Source: Mesorhizobium sp.
GTDB lineage: Bacteria > Pseudomonadota > Alphaproteobacteria > Rhizobiales > Rhizobiaceae
Assembly: GCF_004962245.1 (NCBI RefSeq)
Contig: NZ_SUHQ01000004.1
Coordinates: 238,151 to 302,150 of the forward strand
DNA: 64,000 nt
Direction: 5' to 3'
In this document: positions 47,270 through 56,498 of the stretch, piece after piece
How the letters are laid out: each line of letters begins with the position of its first letter
Numbering within the stretch: the first letter of the stretch is position 1
Notes under the pieces: generated by a model
The model's input: the letters and a program-made list of their open reading frames with translations, nothing else
Told to the model about the DNA's origin: nothing
Database searches by the model: none
Position numbers and translations under genes: made by a program

Positions 47270-48331
47270 CTACACAATGGAAATGGGCCGGCACGGTCCT
47301 GTGGAGGCGCGCTCAACGAGATGACACGCGAGTTCGACACGGCGAGGGGGCATCGGCAAACCAGACAGGCTATCGCGCAAAAGGTCGAGTGCTACCGAGC
47401 CGATTTCGCGCATGGGGATATGCATCGTCGTCAACGGTGGATTTAGGAACGCCGCCTGCGGCAGGTCGTCCATTCCCACTACCGAGACGTCCCCGGGCAC
47501 TGAATAGCCCCGTTGCTGAACGCCCATCATGGCGCCGACGGCCAGGCTATCGCCAGCGGCAAGGACGGCAGTGAAGTCCAGGCCGCGTGCCTCGATGCGC
47601 GTTGCTATGGCTTGCGCCGCCAACTCGGGCAACCAGTCCTCGACCGGCACCACCAGACCAGCGTCAACCGGAAGCCCACGGTGCCGCAGGGCGTCTTGCC
47701 AGCCCTCGTAACGCCGCTCGATGGTGCGCCGGCCCGGCCGCATCAAAAACAGGATGCGTTCGTGACCAAGCTCGATCAAATGATCGGCTGCAAGCCGCGC
47801 GCTTGAGCGGTTGCAGGGTGTGACGCTGGATAGCCGCATGAAAGGGTCGTCGCCATTGAGCAGCACCACCGGCTTGTCGAAGCCGCGTGTCGCCGCAAGC
47901 ATGCCCTCGTCATCTATTGTCAGGAAGAGGAGACCGGCGACCTGAGGGTCTTCTCTAGCCTCCTTGAGAATATTCAACTCCTCCGCCCTGTCGGCGATCG
48001 GTCGTGTCACGATTTCCAGCCCCAACGCCTGGCCACGTTCTTTAAGACCTTCCAGCACGTACAAGGTGAACTGGTTGCGCACATAGTCAATCATTGCGGC
48101 GCTCGATGCGGCGAGAATAACCTTTTGCCCGGCAACCGCGGTTGGGATCACATAGTTGGCGAGCTTGGCTGCCTCCAGAACCTGCTGACGGACCTCAGGC
48201 CGGACGCCTTTTTCACCTGCGAGCGCCCGCGAGGCCGTGCTGAGCGAAACCCCGCATGCCTCGGCGATGTCCTCCAGACGAACCCGCTTGCTCTTCTTGC
48301 CGCGCTTGCCCGGTAACGGTTTCACAGTCAT
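47270..48331 (-). CDS. LacI-family transcriptional regulator of the uronide operon
   Basis: The 353-residue product has a helix-turn-helix (RLEDIAEACGVSLSTASRAL, then GVRPEVRQQVLEAAKLANYV) and an effector domain (GLLFLTIDDEGMLAATRGF, VLAAGDSLAVGAMMGVQQRG, VVGMDDLPQAAFLNPPLTTM). ATG 48331 is taken as start, though the ribosome site is weak and another ATG lies four codons upstream. It is divergent from the GH105 gene and likely represses the operon until an unsaturated uronide derivative appears. Confidence 0.88.
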   Translation of the reverse strand: MTVKPLPGKRGKKSKRVRLEDIAEACGVSLSTASRALAGEKGVRPEVRQQVLEAAKLANYVIPTAVAGQKVILAASSAAMIDYVRNQFTLYVLEGLKERGQALGLEIVTRPIADRAEELNILKEAREDPQVAGLLFLTIDDEGMLAATRGFDKPVVLLNGDDPFMRLSSVTPCNRSSARLAADHLIELGHERILFLMRPGRRTIERRYEGWQDALRHRGLPVDAGLVVPVEDWLPELAAQAIATRIEARGLDFTAVLAAGDSLAVGAMMGVQQRGYSVPGDVSVVGMDDLPQAAFLNPPLTTMHIPMREIGSVALDLLRDSLSGLPMPPRRVELACHLVERASTGPCRPISIV

Positions 48332-48353
48332 TTCGCATCTCATGCCGCAATTA

Positions 48354-48368
48354 TGAGAAAAATTTTCA
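48354..48368 (+). promoter_or_regulatory. Candidate operator between LacI and GH105 genes
   Basis: TGAGAAAAATTTTCA is a quasi-palindrome (five of seven pairs) 22 bp upstream of the LacI start and 78 bp before the GH105 start. The AT-rich surroundings suit a promoter. It is the best dyad in the gap, but weak. Confidence 0.35.
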
Positions 48369-48446
48369 GTTTGCGCAAGAAGAACCTTTGTGCATTTATT
48401 TTGATCATGTAAGCCGCCGAAGAGCGGACGGTTGGGAGGGAGCGCC

Positions 48447-49547
48447 ATGGCCCTGAATGGCCACGAAATTCGCAATGGTTTGAAGCGTCTCGTCGACGGC
48501 ATGACCGGCCTGAAACACGACGGCCGTTTCCATGAGCCGAATCTCGATGGCACTGCCGGCGACTACATCAGCTTCGACAGCTGGGAATGGCCGCAAGGCG
48601 TCGGCCTCTACGGCCTCATTCGGCTCTGGCTTTTCACCGAACGTGACGATCTGCGCCAGCTGGTAGAAAACTGGTACGAGGCCAGATTCGAGGCCGGCTT
48701 GCCCGAACTCAACGTCAACACGACAGCTCCGATGCTCGGCCTCTCCGTTCTCTGGGCAAAGACGGGAAATGCGCGCTGGAAGCCGCTGCTGGACGATTGG
48801 GCCACCCGCGTGATCGCCGAAATGGGACGGACGCCGGAAGGTGGTTTCGCGCATCACGTTTCCGACAAGGTCAACGACAACGAACTGTGGGACGACACAC
48901 TCTATATGGTGGCCTTGTTCCTGGCTTCCTACGGTCAGGCGAGCGGCCGGCGGGAACTGGTCGACGAAGCGTCGCGGCAGTTCCTTGTTCATGCACGTTA
49001 TCTTTCCGACACCCATACAGGCTTGTGGTTCCATGGCTGGACCTTCAATGGCCGGCACAATTTCGCGAGAGCCCGCTGGGCGCGCGGCAATGCCTGGATC
49101 ACGGCCGGCATTCTCGATCTTTTCGACCTCGCCGAGATAGCGACGCCGGTGAAGGACTACCTGCAGGGCGTTCTCACCACCCAAGTCAATGCGCTCCTAC
49201 CGCTACAGGTGGCATCCGGCGCCTGGCGAACGCTGCTCGATGACGACTCGTCTTACGAAGAGATCTCTGCGACCGCCGGCATCGGCTACGGCCTGCTCAA
49301 GGGTTACCGGCTTGGCCTCGGGACACCGGCCTGGCGTGCCGCAGGGTTGAAGGCGCTGCAAGCGGTCATGAACAACATCGACGCGGCTGGCACAGTGCTC
49401 AACGTTTCCTACGGCACCCGCATGGGCCACGACCTTCAGTTTTACCGAGACATTCCAATCCAGCCGACAGGTTATGGGCAGGCCTTGGCAATTCTGTGCC
49501 TTTCCGAAGCCCTCCAGCATGTCGGCGCAGAAGAGCAAGCGGCATGA
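48447..49547 (+). CDS. Glycoside hydrolase family 88/105 unsaturated glucuronyl or rhamnogalacturonyl hydrolase
   Basis: The 366-residue product is an (alpha/alpha)6 barrel of the YteR type: SFDSWEWPQGVGLYGL, VNDNELWDDTLYMVALFLAS with the catalytic aspartate, and FNGRHNFARARWARGNAWIT. It removes the unsaturated uronic acid left at the non-reducing end by polysaccharide lyases, acting in the cytoplasm as no signal peptide is present. ATG 48447 follows GGGAGGGAG. It overlaps kduI by ATGA, so the released unsaturated uronate can go straight to KduI. Confidence 0.9.
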   Translation: MALNGHEIRNGLKRLVDGMTGLKHDGRFHEPNLDGTAGDYISFDSWEWPQGVGLYGLIRLWLFTERDDLRQLVENWYEARFEAGLPELNVNTTAPMLGLSVLWAKTGNARWKPLLDDWATRVIAEMGRTPEGGFAHHVSDKVNDNELWDDTLYMVALFLASYGQASGRRELVDEASRQFLVHARYLSDTHTGLWFHGWTFNGRHNFARARWARGNAWITAGILDLFDLAEIATPVKDYLQGVLTTQVNALLPLQVASGAWRTLLDDDSSYEEISATAGIGYGLLKGYRLGLGTPAWRAAGLKALQAVMNNIDAAGTVLNVSYGTRMGHDLQFYRDIPIQPTGYGQALAILCLSEALQHVGAEEQAA

Positions 49548-50380
49548 CGATGAAGATTTTGTACGGGGCGGCGCCCGAGGACATCAAGGCCTACGATACC
49601 GAGCGCCTGCGGGCTGCGTTCCTGATCACCGACCTGTTTGCGGCGGATATGGCGAGCTTCACCTATACGCATGTCGATCGTTTGCTTCTCGGTGGCGCCA
49701 TGCCGATCGCCAAAAGCGTGACCTTTGGGTCCGGCGCCGACATCGGTACGTCTTACCTCCTGTCGGCGCGCGAAATGGGTATTGCCAATCTGGGCGGCAC
49801 CGGCACCGTGACCGTTGATGGCCGGCTCTTCACGCTCCAGAACCGCGATGTTCTCTATGTTGGACGTGGCGCTCGTGAAATTTCGATGGCGAGCCACTCG
49901 GGCGACGCTCCTGCCCGGTTCTACATGAACTCGGTGCCGGCCGGCGCCGACATTCCTCACCGGCTGATCACCAGGGCGGAATCGAAGCCACTTGATCTCG
50001 GCGATAGCCGCCGGTCGAACAAGCGCCGGCTCGCCATGTACATCCATCCGGAAGTTGCTCCCTCATGCCTGCTGCTGATGGGCATTACCGACCTTGCCGA
50101 AGGCAGCGTGTGGAACACCATGCCGCCCCATCTGCATGAGCGCCGAATGGAGGCCTATTGCTACTTCGATATGGCGCCAGAAGAGCGGTTGATCCATCTG
50201 ATGGGCCAGCCGGAGGAAACGCGCCATCTGGTCGTCGCCAACGGAGACGCCGTGCTCTCGCCGGCTTGGTCGATCCATATGGGCGCAGGCACGGGACCCT
50301 ACGCCTTCGTCTGGGGCATGACCGGAGAGAACCAGCAATACAACGACGTGGCCCCGGTGGCCCTGGCAGAGCTGAAATGA
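49544..50380 (+). CDS. kduI: 5-keto-4-deoxyuronate isomerase (4-deoxy-L-threo-5-hexosulose-uronate ketol-isomerase)
   Basis: The 278-residue product has the exact usual KduI length and motifs: YTHVDRLLLGGAMP, LSAREMGIANLGGTGTVTVD and the zinc-binding MPPHLHERRMEAYCYFDM with SPAWSIHMGAGTGPYAFVWG. It converts 4-deoxy-5-ketouronate to 2,5-diketo-3-deoxygluconate, which KduD then reduces. It is coupled on both sides by ATGA overlaps. Confidence 0.95.
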   Translation: MTMKILYGAAPEDIKAYDTERLRAAFLITDLFAADMASFTYTHVDRLLLGGAMPIAKSVTFGSGADIGTSYLLSAREMGIANLGGTGTVTVDGRLFTLQNRDVLYVGRGAREISMASHSGDAPARFYMNSVPAGADIPHRLITRAESKPLDLGDSRRSNKRRLAMYIHPEVAPSCLLLMGITDLAEGSVWNTMPPHLHERRMEAYCYFDMAPEERLIHLMGQPEETRHLVVANGDAVLSPAWSIHMGAGTGPYAFVWGMTGENQQYNDVAPVALAELK

Positions 50381-52860
50381 TCAACATGAAGTTGCATATG
50401 AAGAAGGACCTGACGCCAGGCGCAGCCATTCGCTACTGGCAGCTCGGAGCTATCGCCGAGGACCGCTTCGACGTGCCGGACGCGGCTATGAAGGGAGAGA
50501 TGGACCCCTTCTTTTTCCTGACCAAGCACAAGAACTTCATACCGCACGAATATCCGTGCCGGACGATCTTTGCCGAGCGCTATCGCGGCAAGCGGCCGGA
50601 CGTCCGTGGTTCATTCGACGCCGTCCGCTGGTGGCTGCCCTTCGGTTCGCCGCGGGTCGATCTTTCCGGATTCTGGTTCCGCCCGACACGATTGGCCACC
50701 TGGGCGCGCACGTTCGTTGCCGCGGAAGACGCCGGAACCGCGACGATCCGCCTGGGCACCTGCGGCGGCGCGGTCCTATGGTTGAATGGCATCGAAATCG
50801 GCTGGACGGCCCCCTACGGACGCAATCTCGAGGCGAAGTCGGAGTTTGCGCTGCCGCTGAAGGCCGGGATCAACGAGATCATCATCTTCTTCGACGACCT
50901 TGCCGAGCGCGATGCGCGCTATTTCTTCCAGCTCGACTACCTGGAAGGGCCACGGGCGAACGTTGCCGTGCCGGTACCGATCGAGGGCGGCGTCGCAGAT
51001 GCGATCGAGGCGGCCCTCGAAAGCATCCATTTCGATAAGACCGCCTATTTCAGCGGGGATATCAACCTGCTTTTCGCTGGGTCACTCCCGGTGGATGTCG
51101 ACGTCAATGTCGCCGTCGAAGGCGATTTCATGTCGACCGAACGCTTCGACTATGACTTCGTTCTCAAGGCGGGCGATACACATCTGGTCATCGGTCCGTC
51201 AGAGAACGCACCGGCCGATTTCCGTCATTTCCGGATCACGCTGAACGTCGGCGGGTTCATCGCCTCGCGGTCTCTGGGCGTCGAGATCTGCCATACGGGC
51301 CGCCAAGGGACAGCACCGGCTGTGCTCTCCGACCGGATCACGGAAGCGCTCGACGAAGTCTCCGAATTTTCCGAGCGCGATACAGTTCGTGCCTTCGCGC
51401 GTCTGGCAAGCGGCCGCTCCGGCGCGGATACGGATGCCATGATCGAGGAAATCCTGCCGTCGATCGAGGACTGCCACGACTGCGCCGACTTCTCACTCGT
51501 CCCGCTGATCTGGTCCCGCACCGTCTGGGGCATGGACATCGGCGAGGTGACGCGAGCCCGCATCGACAAAGCCATCCTTGGTTTCCGCTACTGGATGGAC
51601 GAGCCCGGAAACGACGTGCAGTGGTACTTCTCAGAGAACCACGCGCTTCTGTTCCACACCTCCGCCTATCTGGCCGGACATCTGCTACCGGATAAAACCT
51701 TTGCCCGTTCCGGACGCACCGGCGCCGAGCAGAACGCCGTCGGCGCCGCCCGTGTTCGGGCATGGCTCGATCATTTCGAGGCATGGGAAATGGCGGAGTT
51801 CAATTCCGCACCCTATTTCCCGATCGACCTCAAGGGCCTGACCGCGCTCGCCGCCCTGTCGCCCGACGCCGACATCGTTGATCGTGCCAGGAAAGGCATC
51901 ATTCGCCTGTGCGAAGTGATCGCCCGCTCGGCTCACCATGGCATGGTGACTGCGGCGCAAGGGCGTTCCTACGAGCACACGCTCTGCGCCGGCCGCTCGC
52001 TCGAGCTTTCGGGTGTCGCTCGCCTGCTCTGGGGCGTGGGTTGGTATGGCCGTCGCGTTCACGCTCTACCGCATCTAGCGGTCTGCCTGCGCGACCATGG
52101 TCTGGTCGTGCCGGAAAGCCTGGTCGCCGTCGCCTGCCATCAGGCGGACGAGCATCAGGAATGGCGGTTTGCTCAAGGCGAAAACAGGTTTGCGGCGCTC
52201 TATCACTACAAGAGCCGCGATTTCGCAATGGGCTCCGCCGCCCATTATCGCTGGAACGAATGGGGCTATCAGGAAACGGTCCTCCATCTGCGCCTCGGTG
52301 AGCGGCCGGAGGCCGCGGTCTGGATTAATCATCCGGGCGAGACAATTCAGTTCGGGTACGGCCGGCCGTCCTTTTGGGGTGGTTGCGGTTCCCTCCCCCG
52401 CGCGCACCAGTACCGGGGGCTGGCCGTACTCGATTTTTCCACCTTCGACGAGCAGCCGGATTTCACTCATGCCTGGTTCCCGATCGCCGAATTCGACGAG
52501 AGCACAATCCGGGGACGCCTCGCCATGGCGTGCTCTAGCGGGGGAGCGGTAATACTGTTGGGCAGCGCCGACTTACAGTTGGTAGAGCACGGCCCTTCCG
52601 CCAATGCGGAACTGCGCCAATACGGCCGCAGCACGCGCTGGATCGTGCGGGTCTGCGAAGCCCCGGGGCTTGACGACGTGGAGAGCAGATTTGCATCACT
52701 TGAGGTCGAGGAGACCGCCAACGGCTCGCTGGTCATCCAAGACCCCGACTATGGCGCGGTCATTTTCCGAAAGGACGGCTCGACGGAAGCCGAACGCCGG
52801 GTCGTTTCACCGAAGGAATTCACGGTTGCCGGTGAGGTCACCATGCTGGCCGCCAGTTAA
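50377..52860 (+). CDS. Large unrecognised protein of the uronide operon
   Basis: The 827-residue product is not a family I can name. It has no signal peptide. An N-terminal beta-rich part contains GSFDAVRWWLPFGSPRVDLS and a stretch TFVAAEDAGTATIRLGTCGG then AVLWLNGIEIGWTAPYGRN, like a jelly-roll carbohydrate-binding module. The middle (about 390-620) looks helical with WYFSENHALLFHTSAYLAG and GRSYEHTLCAGRSLELSG, like an alpha/alpha toroid. The end is beta-rich. This lyase/hydrolase-like layout, and tight coupling to kduI (ATGA), suggest a cytoplasmic enzyme on imported oligo-uronides. Polysaccharide lyase or glycoside hydrolase is possible; no catalytic residue can be assigned. Confidence 0.7.
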   Translation: MINMKLHMKKDLTPGAAIRYWQLGAIAEDRFDVPDAAMKGEMDPFFFLTKHKNFIPHEYPCRTIFAERYRGKRPDVRGSFDAVRWWLPFGSPRVDLSGFWFRPTRLATWARTFVAAEDAGTATIRLGTCGGAVLWLNGIEIGWTAPYGRNLEAKSEFALPLKAGINEIIIFFDDLAERDARYFFQLDYLEGPRANVAVPVPIEGGVADAIEAALESIHFDKTAYFSGDINLLFAGSLPVDVDVNVAVEGDFMSTERFDYDFVLKAGDTHLVIGPSENAPADFRHFRITLNVGGFIASRSLGVEICHTGRQGTAPAVLSDRITEALDEVSEFSERDTVRAFARLASGRSGADTDAMIEEILPSIEDCHDCADFSLVPLIWSRTVWGMDIGEVTRARIDKAILGFRYWMDEPGNDVQWYFSENHALLFHTSAYLAGHLLPDKTFARSGRTGAEQNAVGAARVRAWLDHFEAWEMAEFNSAPYFPIDLKGLTALAALSPDADIVDRARKGIIRLCEVIARSAHHGMVTAAQGRSYEHTLCAGRSLELSGVARLLWGVGWYGRRVHALPHLAVCLRDHGLVVPESLVAVACHQADEHQEWRFAQGENRFAALYHYKSRDFAMGSAAHYRWNEWGYQETVLHLRLGERPEAAVWINHPGETIQFGYGRPSFWGGCGSLPRAHQYRGLAVLDFSTFDEQPDFTHAWFPIAEFDESTIRGRLAMACSSGGAVILLGSADLQLVEHGPSANAELRQYGRSTRWIVRVCEAPGLDDVESRFASLEVEETANGSLVIQDPDYGAVIFRKDGSTEAERRVVSPKEFTVAGEVTMLAAS

Positions 52861-52867
52861 CTGCGAA

Positions 52868-52891
52868 GCGCCGGCGGGAGAAAGCCGGCGC
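52868..52891 (+). other. Perfect hairpin between the 827-residue gene and the binding-protein gene
   Basis: GCGCCGGC (52868-52875) pairs with GCCGGCGC (52884-52891) around an eight-base loop. No T-run follows, so read-through to the binding-protein gene is likely; it may mark an mRNA processing point. Confidence 0.55.
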
Positions 52892-52941
52892 GACGTTTAT
52901 CCGCGAGTGGGAGAAGGCTCGTACACAAGAGGAGGAAGACA

Positions 52942-54210
52942 ATGACCAAGACCAGAACAATGCTCGCGGCATTCGCCGTTGGGCTTATGACGTCCACGGC
53001 GGCAATCGCCGGGGAAGTGCGCATCATGTGGTATTCCGATGGCGTCGAGGGCGAAGTCCTCAAGGACCTCGTCGATCGCTTCATGAAGGAAAATCCCGAT
53101 ATCAATGTCGTCATCGACAATGTGTCTTACAGCGTCGTGCGCGAACAGCTACCGGTTCAGCTCGAAGCCGGCGGTGGCCCGGATATCGCTCGCGTCACAA
53201 ACCTGAAGGCGCTGAGCAAGCACTGGCTCGATCTCCGGCCGCTGGTCGCCGATGGCGCCTATTGGGACAAGAACTTCGGCGATCAGGCCGACTGGATGCG
53301 CCCTGACGGCTCGAACCAGATTTCGGGCTTCATGACGCAAATTACGGTTGCCGGCGGCTTCGCCAACAAGACGCTCTTCGACCAGGTCGGCGTTGCCATC
53401 CCCGCGAAGGATGCGACATGGGATGACTGGGCGAAGGCCGCAAAGCAGGTGGCCGAAAGCCAGCAGGTGCCATTCCCGATGGCGCTCGACCGGTCCGGGC
53501 ATCGACTGTCAGGCCCCAACATTTCCTATGGCGCCAACTATATCGGTGCCGACGGAAAGCCGGCGCCAATCGATGAAGGCTCCAAGGCCTTCATATCCAA
53601 GTTCGTCGGTTGGGTTGAAGACGGGACGATGAGCAAGGACGTCTGGGTATCCGCGGCCGGTTCAACCTACCGGGCCGCCGCGGACGACTTCATCAACGGC
53701 CAGGTCGCATTCTACTATTCCGGTTCTTGGCAGGTGCCGAACTTCTCGACCAAGATCGGCTCAAACTTCGACTGGGTCGCGACTGGCAGCCCATGCGGTC
53801 CGGCTACCTGCACAGGCATGCCCGGCGGCGCCGGCCTCGTAGCGATCAAATATACGAAGAATCCGACGGACGTTGCGAAGGTCATGGACTATCTCGCGCG
53901 CGAAGAGGTCTTGAAGGAATTTTCCGAGCGAACCCTGTTCCTGCCGGCTCACAAGGGCGTGGTCGAAAAAGGGCTGGACTTCAAGACGGATGACGCACAG
54001 GCCAAGGCAGCGCTCGGTGTTTTCGTGACATCGACGACGTCTTTGTCCGACCTCGCGCGAAAACTGCCCGGTTGGCACTGGTCCGACACGGTCTACGGCG
54101 CACTCGTCACACGCGTGAGCCAGGCGGCAGCTGGCGAGATGAAGCTCGATGAAGCCTTTACGCGCATCGATGCGGATATCGCAGCCAAGGTCAAGGATTC
54201 GGGCCTCTAA
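52942..54210 (+). CDS. Carbohydrate ABC transporter substrate-binding protein (family 1)
   Basis: The 422-residue product has a signal peptide (MTKTRTMLAAFAVGLMTSTA, cleavage near AIAGE) and a MalE-like fold: VRIMWYSDGVEGEVLKDLVD, PVQLEAGGGPDIARVTNLKA and GGFANKTLFDQVGVAIP. It binds an oligosaccharide in the periplasm, here probably an unsaturated oligo-uronide. The ribosome site AGAGGAGGA is strong. A 200-bp gap with a hairpin separates it from the first permease. Confidence 0.92.
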   Translation: MTKTRTMLAAFAVGLMTSTAAIAGEVRIMWYSDGVEGEVLKDLVDRFMKENPDINVVIDNVSYSVVREQLPVQLEAGGGPDIARVTNLKALSKHWLDLRPLVADGAYWDKNFGDQADWMRPDGSNQISGFMTQITVAGGFANKTLFDQVGVAIPAKDATWDDWAKAAKQVAESQQVPFPMALDRSGHRLSGPNISYGANYIGADGKPAPIDEGSKAFISKFVGWVEDGTMSKDVWVSAAGSTYRAAADDFINGQVAFYYSGSWQVPNFSTKIGSNFDWVATGSPCGPATCTGMPGGAGLVAIKYTKNPTDVAKVMDYLAREEVLKEFSERTLFLPAHKGVVEKGLDFKTDDAQAKAALGVFVTSTTSLSDLARKLPGWHWSDTVYGALVTRVSQAAAGEMKLDEAFTRIDADIAAKVKDSGL

Positions 54211-54354
54211 CGCGGCTCGACGATTGGTTCGCGGACGGCAGCGAGGGGCTGAACTCCCATCTGCCGCAGCCTGCGAAACCGTTCGGCGCGATCACCCGGT
54301 GAAAGCAATCGCTAAGGGGAAAACGTGCCGATCCTGTCGGCTTTGAACGGCATC

Positions 54355-54374
54355 CCCGCGGCGCAAGCCGCGGG
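54355..54374 (+). other. Perfect GCAA-loop hairpin between binding protein and permease
   Basis: CCCGCGGC and GCCGCGGG form a perfect 8-bp stem with a GCAA tetraloop. This very stable hairpin after a binding-protein gene, without a T-run, probably protects the upstream mRNA or lowers read-through. Confidence 0.6.
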
Positions 54375-54410
54375 AAGTCGGCAGCGATCAGCGAATTGAG
54401 GAAAGCGATC

Positions 54411-55439
54411 ATGACGGCAGATGTACCCGGCAGGACCGGGCTGAGCCTGAGCGAACTAGCCATGGTCCCGGTTCGCCTCGCGATGAGCTTCATCGACGCC
54501 CCGTTGCGATGGGTCCAGAAGACTTTCGGCCTGGGCGGTATGGCGACGTTCTTCCTGCTGCCTAACATGCTGATATTCGGCATCTTTGTGCTTTTGCCAT
54601 TCTTCATCAACTTCGCCTACTCCATGACGGGCGGCACAGCGCTTTTTCTGCCGGACCGCAGCTTTGTCGGCACGGATCAATACGCCCGGCTCTTCGACTG
54701 CGCGAACTATCTCGATCCCAACAGCTGCGTTGAGGACACCTTCTGGACGGCGGTCGGCAATACGGGCTGGTTCGTCGTTCTTCAGGTCACCCTGATGATC
54801 GGCTTTTCGCTCGTCACGGCGCTCATCCTCAATCGTGACCTCAGGGCGCGCAGCTTCTGGCGCGCGGTCTTCTTCTTTCCTGTGCTGCTTTCGCCCGTGG
54901 TCGTGGGTCTCATCTGGAAATGGATCCTGCAACGGCAGGGCCTCTTGAACTTTGGGCTCTTCAGCTTCGGCTTCGAGCCCCATGTCTGGCTGAACGATCG
55001 CACCTGGTCCTTTGCCGCGACGGTCGGCGTCTCGATCTGGGCGCATATGGGTTTCTACACGCTGATCATTCTCGCCGGCCTGCAGGCCATTCCAAAGGAC
55101 CTCTATGAAGCGGCGGAGATGGACGGCACAAGGACGTCGCGGGTTTTCCTGCGCATCACCCTGCCACTGCTGATGCCCAACCTGCTCGTCGTGATCGTGC
55201 TGGTCCTGATCCGGGCCGTGCAGATCTTCGATGAGGTCTACGTGCTCACGGGCGGCGGTCCGGGCACGAGCACGCTCTACCTGACGCAATATATTTACGA
55301 GACCGGATTTGCGACCCAGCTGCGCAATCCCGGACTTGCCGCCGCTGCCTCGATCCTGATGGGCGTGGTGCTCGTTGTTCTGACGCTGCTGCAGCTTGGT
55401 CTCAGCCGCCCCAGCGAAAAGAAGGGAAGCCGCAAATGA
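54411..55439 (+). CDS. Carbohydrate ABC permease (MalF/UgpA type)
   Basis: The 342-residue inner-membrane protein has six or so hydrophobic segments and the EAA loop LYEAAEMDGTRTSRVFLRIT (about 225-245) that docks to the ATPase. ATG 54411 follows AGGAAAG. Its end overlaps the second permease by ATGA. Confidence 0.91.
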   Translation: MTADVPGRTGLSLSELAMVPVRLAMSFIDAPLRWVQKTFGLGGMATFFLLPNMLIFGIFVLLPFFINFAYSMTGGTALFLPDRSFVGTDQYARLFDCANYLDPNSCVEDTFWTAVGNTGWFVVLQVTLMIGFSLVTALILNRDLRARSFWRAVFFFPVLLSPVVVGLIWKWILQRQGLLNFGLFSFGFEPHVWLNDRTWSFAATVGVSIWAHMGFYTLIILAGLQAIPKDLYEAAEMDGTRTSRVFLRITLPLLMPNLLVVIVLVLIRAVQIFDEVYVLTGGGPGTSTLYLTQYIYETGFATQLRNPGLAAAASILMGVVLVVLTLLQLGLSRPSEKKGSRK

Positions 55440-56488
55440 GCCGGGCTGTTGAGTTTCTCTTTCGCCGCAAGGGCGGCAAGGGCTGGCACTGGACGGACAT
55501 CGTCACCTGGGTCTGGCTCGTCGGCGGCCTGTTCATCATGTTCGGTCCGGCGGTCTGGCTGGTCGGTTCGTCGTTCAAGTCGCCGGCAGCACTTGCTGAG
55601 TTCCCCCCGACAATCTTGCCCTATGTCACCCAGAAGGCGACCGTCGAAGCGTACGACAAGCCGCTCGATCTCTATGAGGTGACACTTGAGGACGGCAGCA
55701 AGGCGACGCTTGCCGAGGTGCGGCGCATCGGTGTCGTCAGCCAGATGGTCGACCCCGTCAAACCTGGAGAGATCGTCAAGGTCAACATCGCCAACCGAAC
55801 GCCGGTCCGCCAGATGTCGTTTGCGGCCGAGAACTACACCGAGCCCTTCACACATTTCGATTTCGTGCGCTATCTCTGGAACTCGGTCTTCGTGACGGTG
55901 ACCGCGACGCTGATCACCCTGGTCGTCAATTCGATGGCCGCGTTTGCGTTGAGCAAGTATGAGTTTCGAGGCCGGACCTTCGCCATGCTGCTGATCCTCG
56001 CGACGCTGATGGTGCCGCTGTCCGTGATCATGGTGCCGCTTTATTCGATCGTTTCGGTGCTCGGCCTCTTTAACAATCTCTGGGGGGTGATCCTGCCGAC
56101 AGTGGCGACGCCGACCGGCGTGTTCATCCTGCGCCAATACATGCTGACCATTCCCGACGAACTGATCGACGCGGCGCGCATGGACAAGGCGTCGGAATGG
56201 CAGATCTATTGGCGGATCATCCTGCCGTTGACCGCGCCAGCGCTCGCCGTGCTCGCGATCTTCTCCGTCGTCTGGCGCTGGAACGACTTCCTCTGGCCGC
56301 TGATCGTGCTGTCGCGCAAGGAACTCTATACTTTGCAGGTGGGCTTGAGCATCTATTCCGGCGAACTGAACGTGCAATGGCATTTCATCCTCGCGATGAC
56401 CGTCGTGACCATGATCCCCGTCGTTCTGGTCTTTCTCTTCCTGCAGCGCTTCATCACCACCGGCATCGCCGGAACCGGCCTGAAATAA
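55436..56488 (+). CDS. Carbohydrate ABC permease (MalG/UgpE type) with enlarged periplasmic loop
   Basis: The 350-residue inner-membrane protein has the EAA loop [20 protein letters not shown] and a normal C-terminal half. Between the first helix (about 24-46) and the second (about 145) lies a roughly 95-residue polar insert ([20 protein letters not shown] and following, ending [12 protein letters not shown]), larger than in MalG. The insert has a beta-domain look. Its role is not known; it could contact the binding protein. Confidence 0.9.
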   Translation: MSRAVEFLFRRKGGKGWHWTDIVTWVWLVGGLFIMFGPAVWLVGSSFKSPAALAEFPPTILPYVTQKATVEAYDKPLDLYEVTLEDGSKATLAEVRRIGVVSQMVDPVKPGEIVKVNIANRTPVRQMSFAAENYTEPFTHFDFVRYLWNSVFVTVTATLITLVVNSMAAFALSKYEFRGRTFAMLLILATLMVPLSVIMVPLYSIVSVLGLFNNLWGVILPTVATPTGVFILRQYMLTIPDELIDAARMDKASEWQIYWRIILPLTAPALAVLAIFSVVWRWNDFLWPLIVLSRKELYTLQVGLSIYSGELNVQWHFILAMTVVTMIPVVLVFLFLQRFITTGIAGTGLK

Positions 56489-56498
56489 GGGGTGCATC

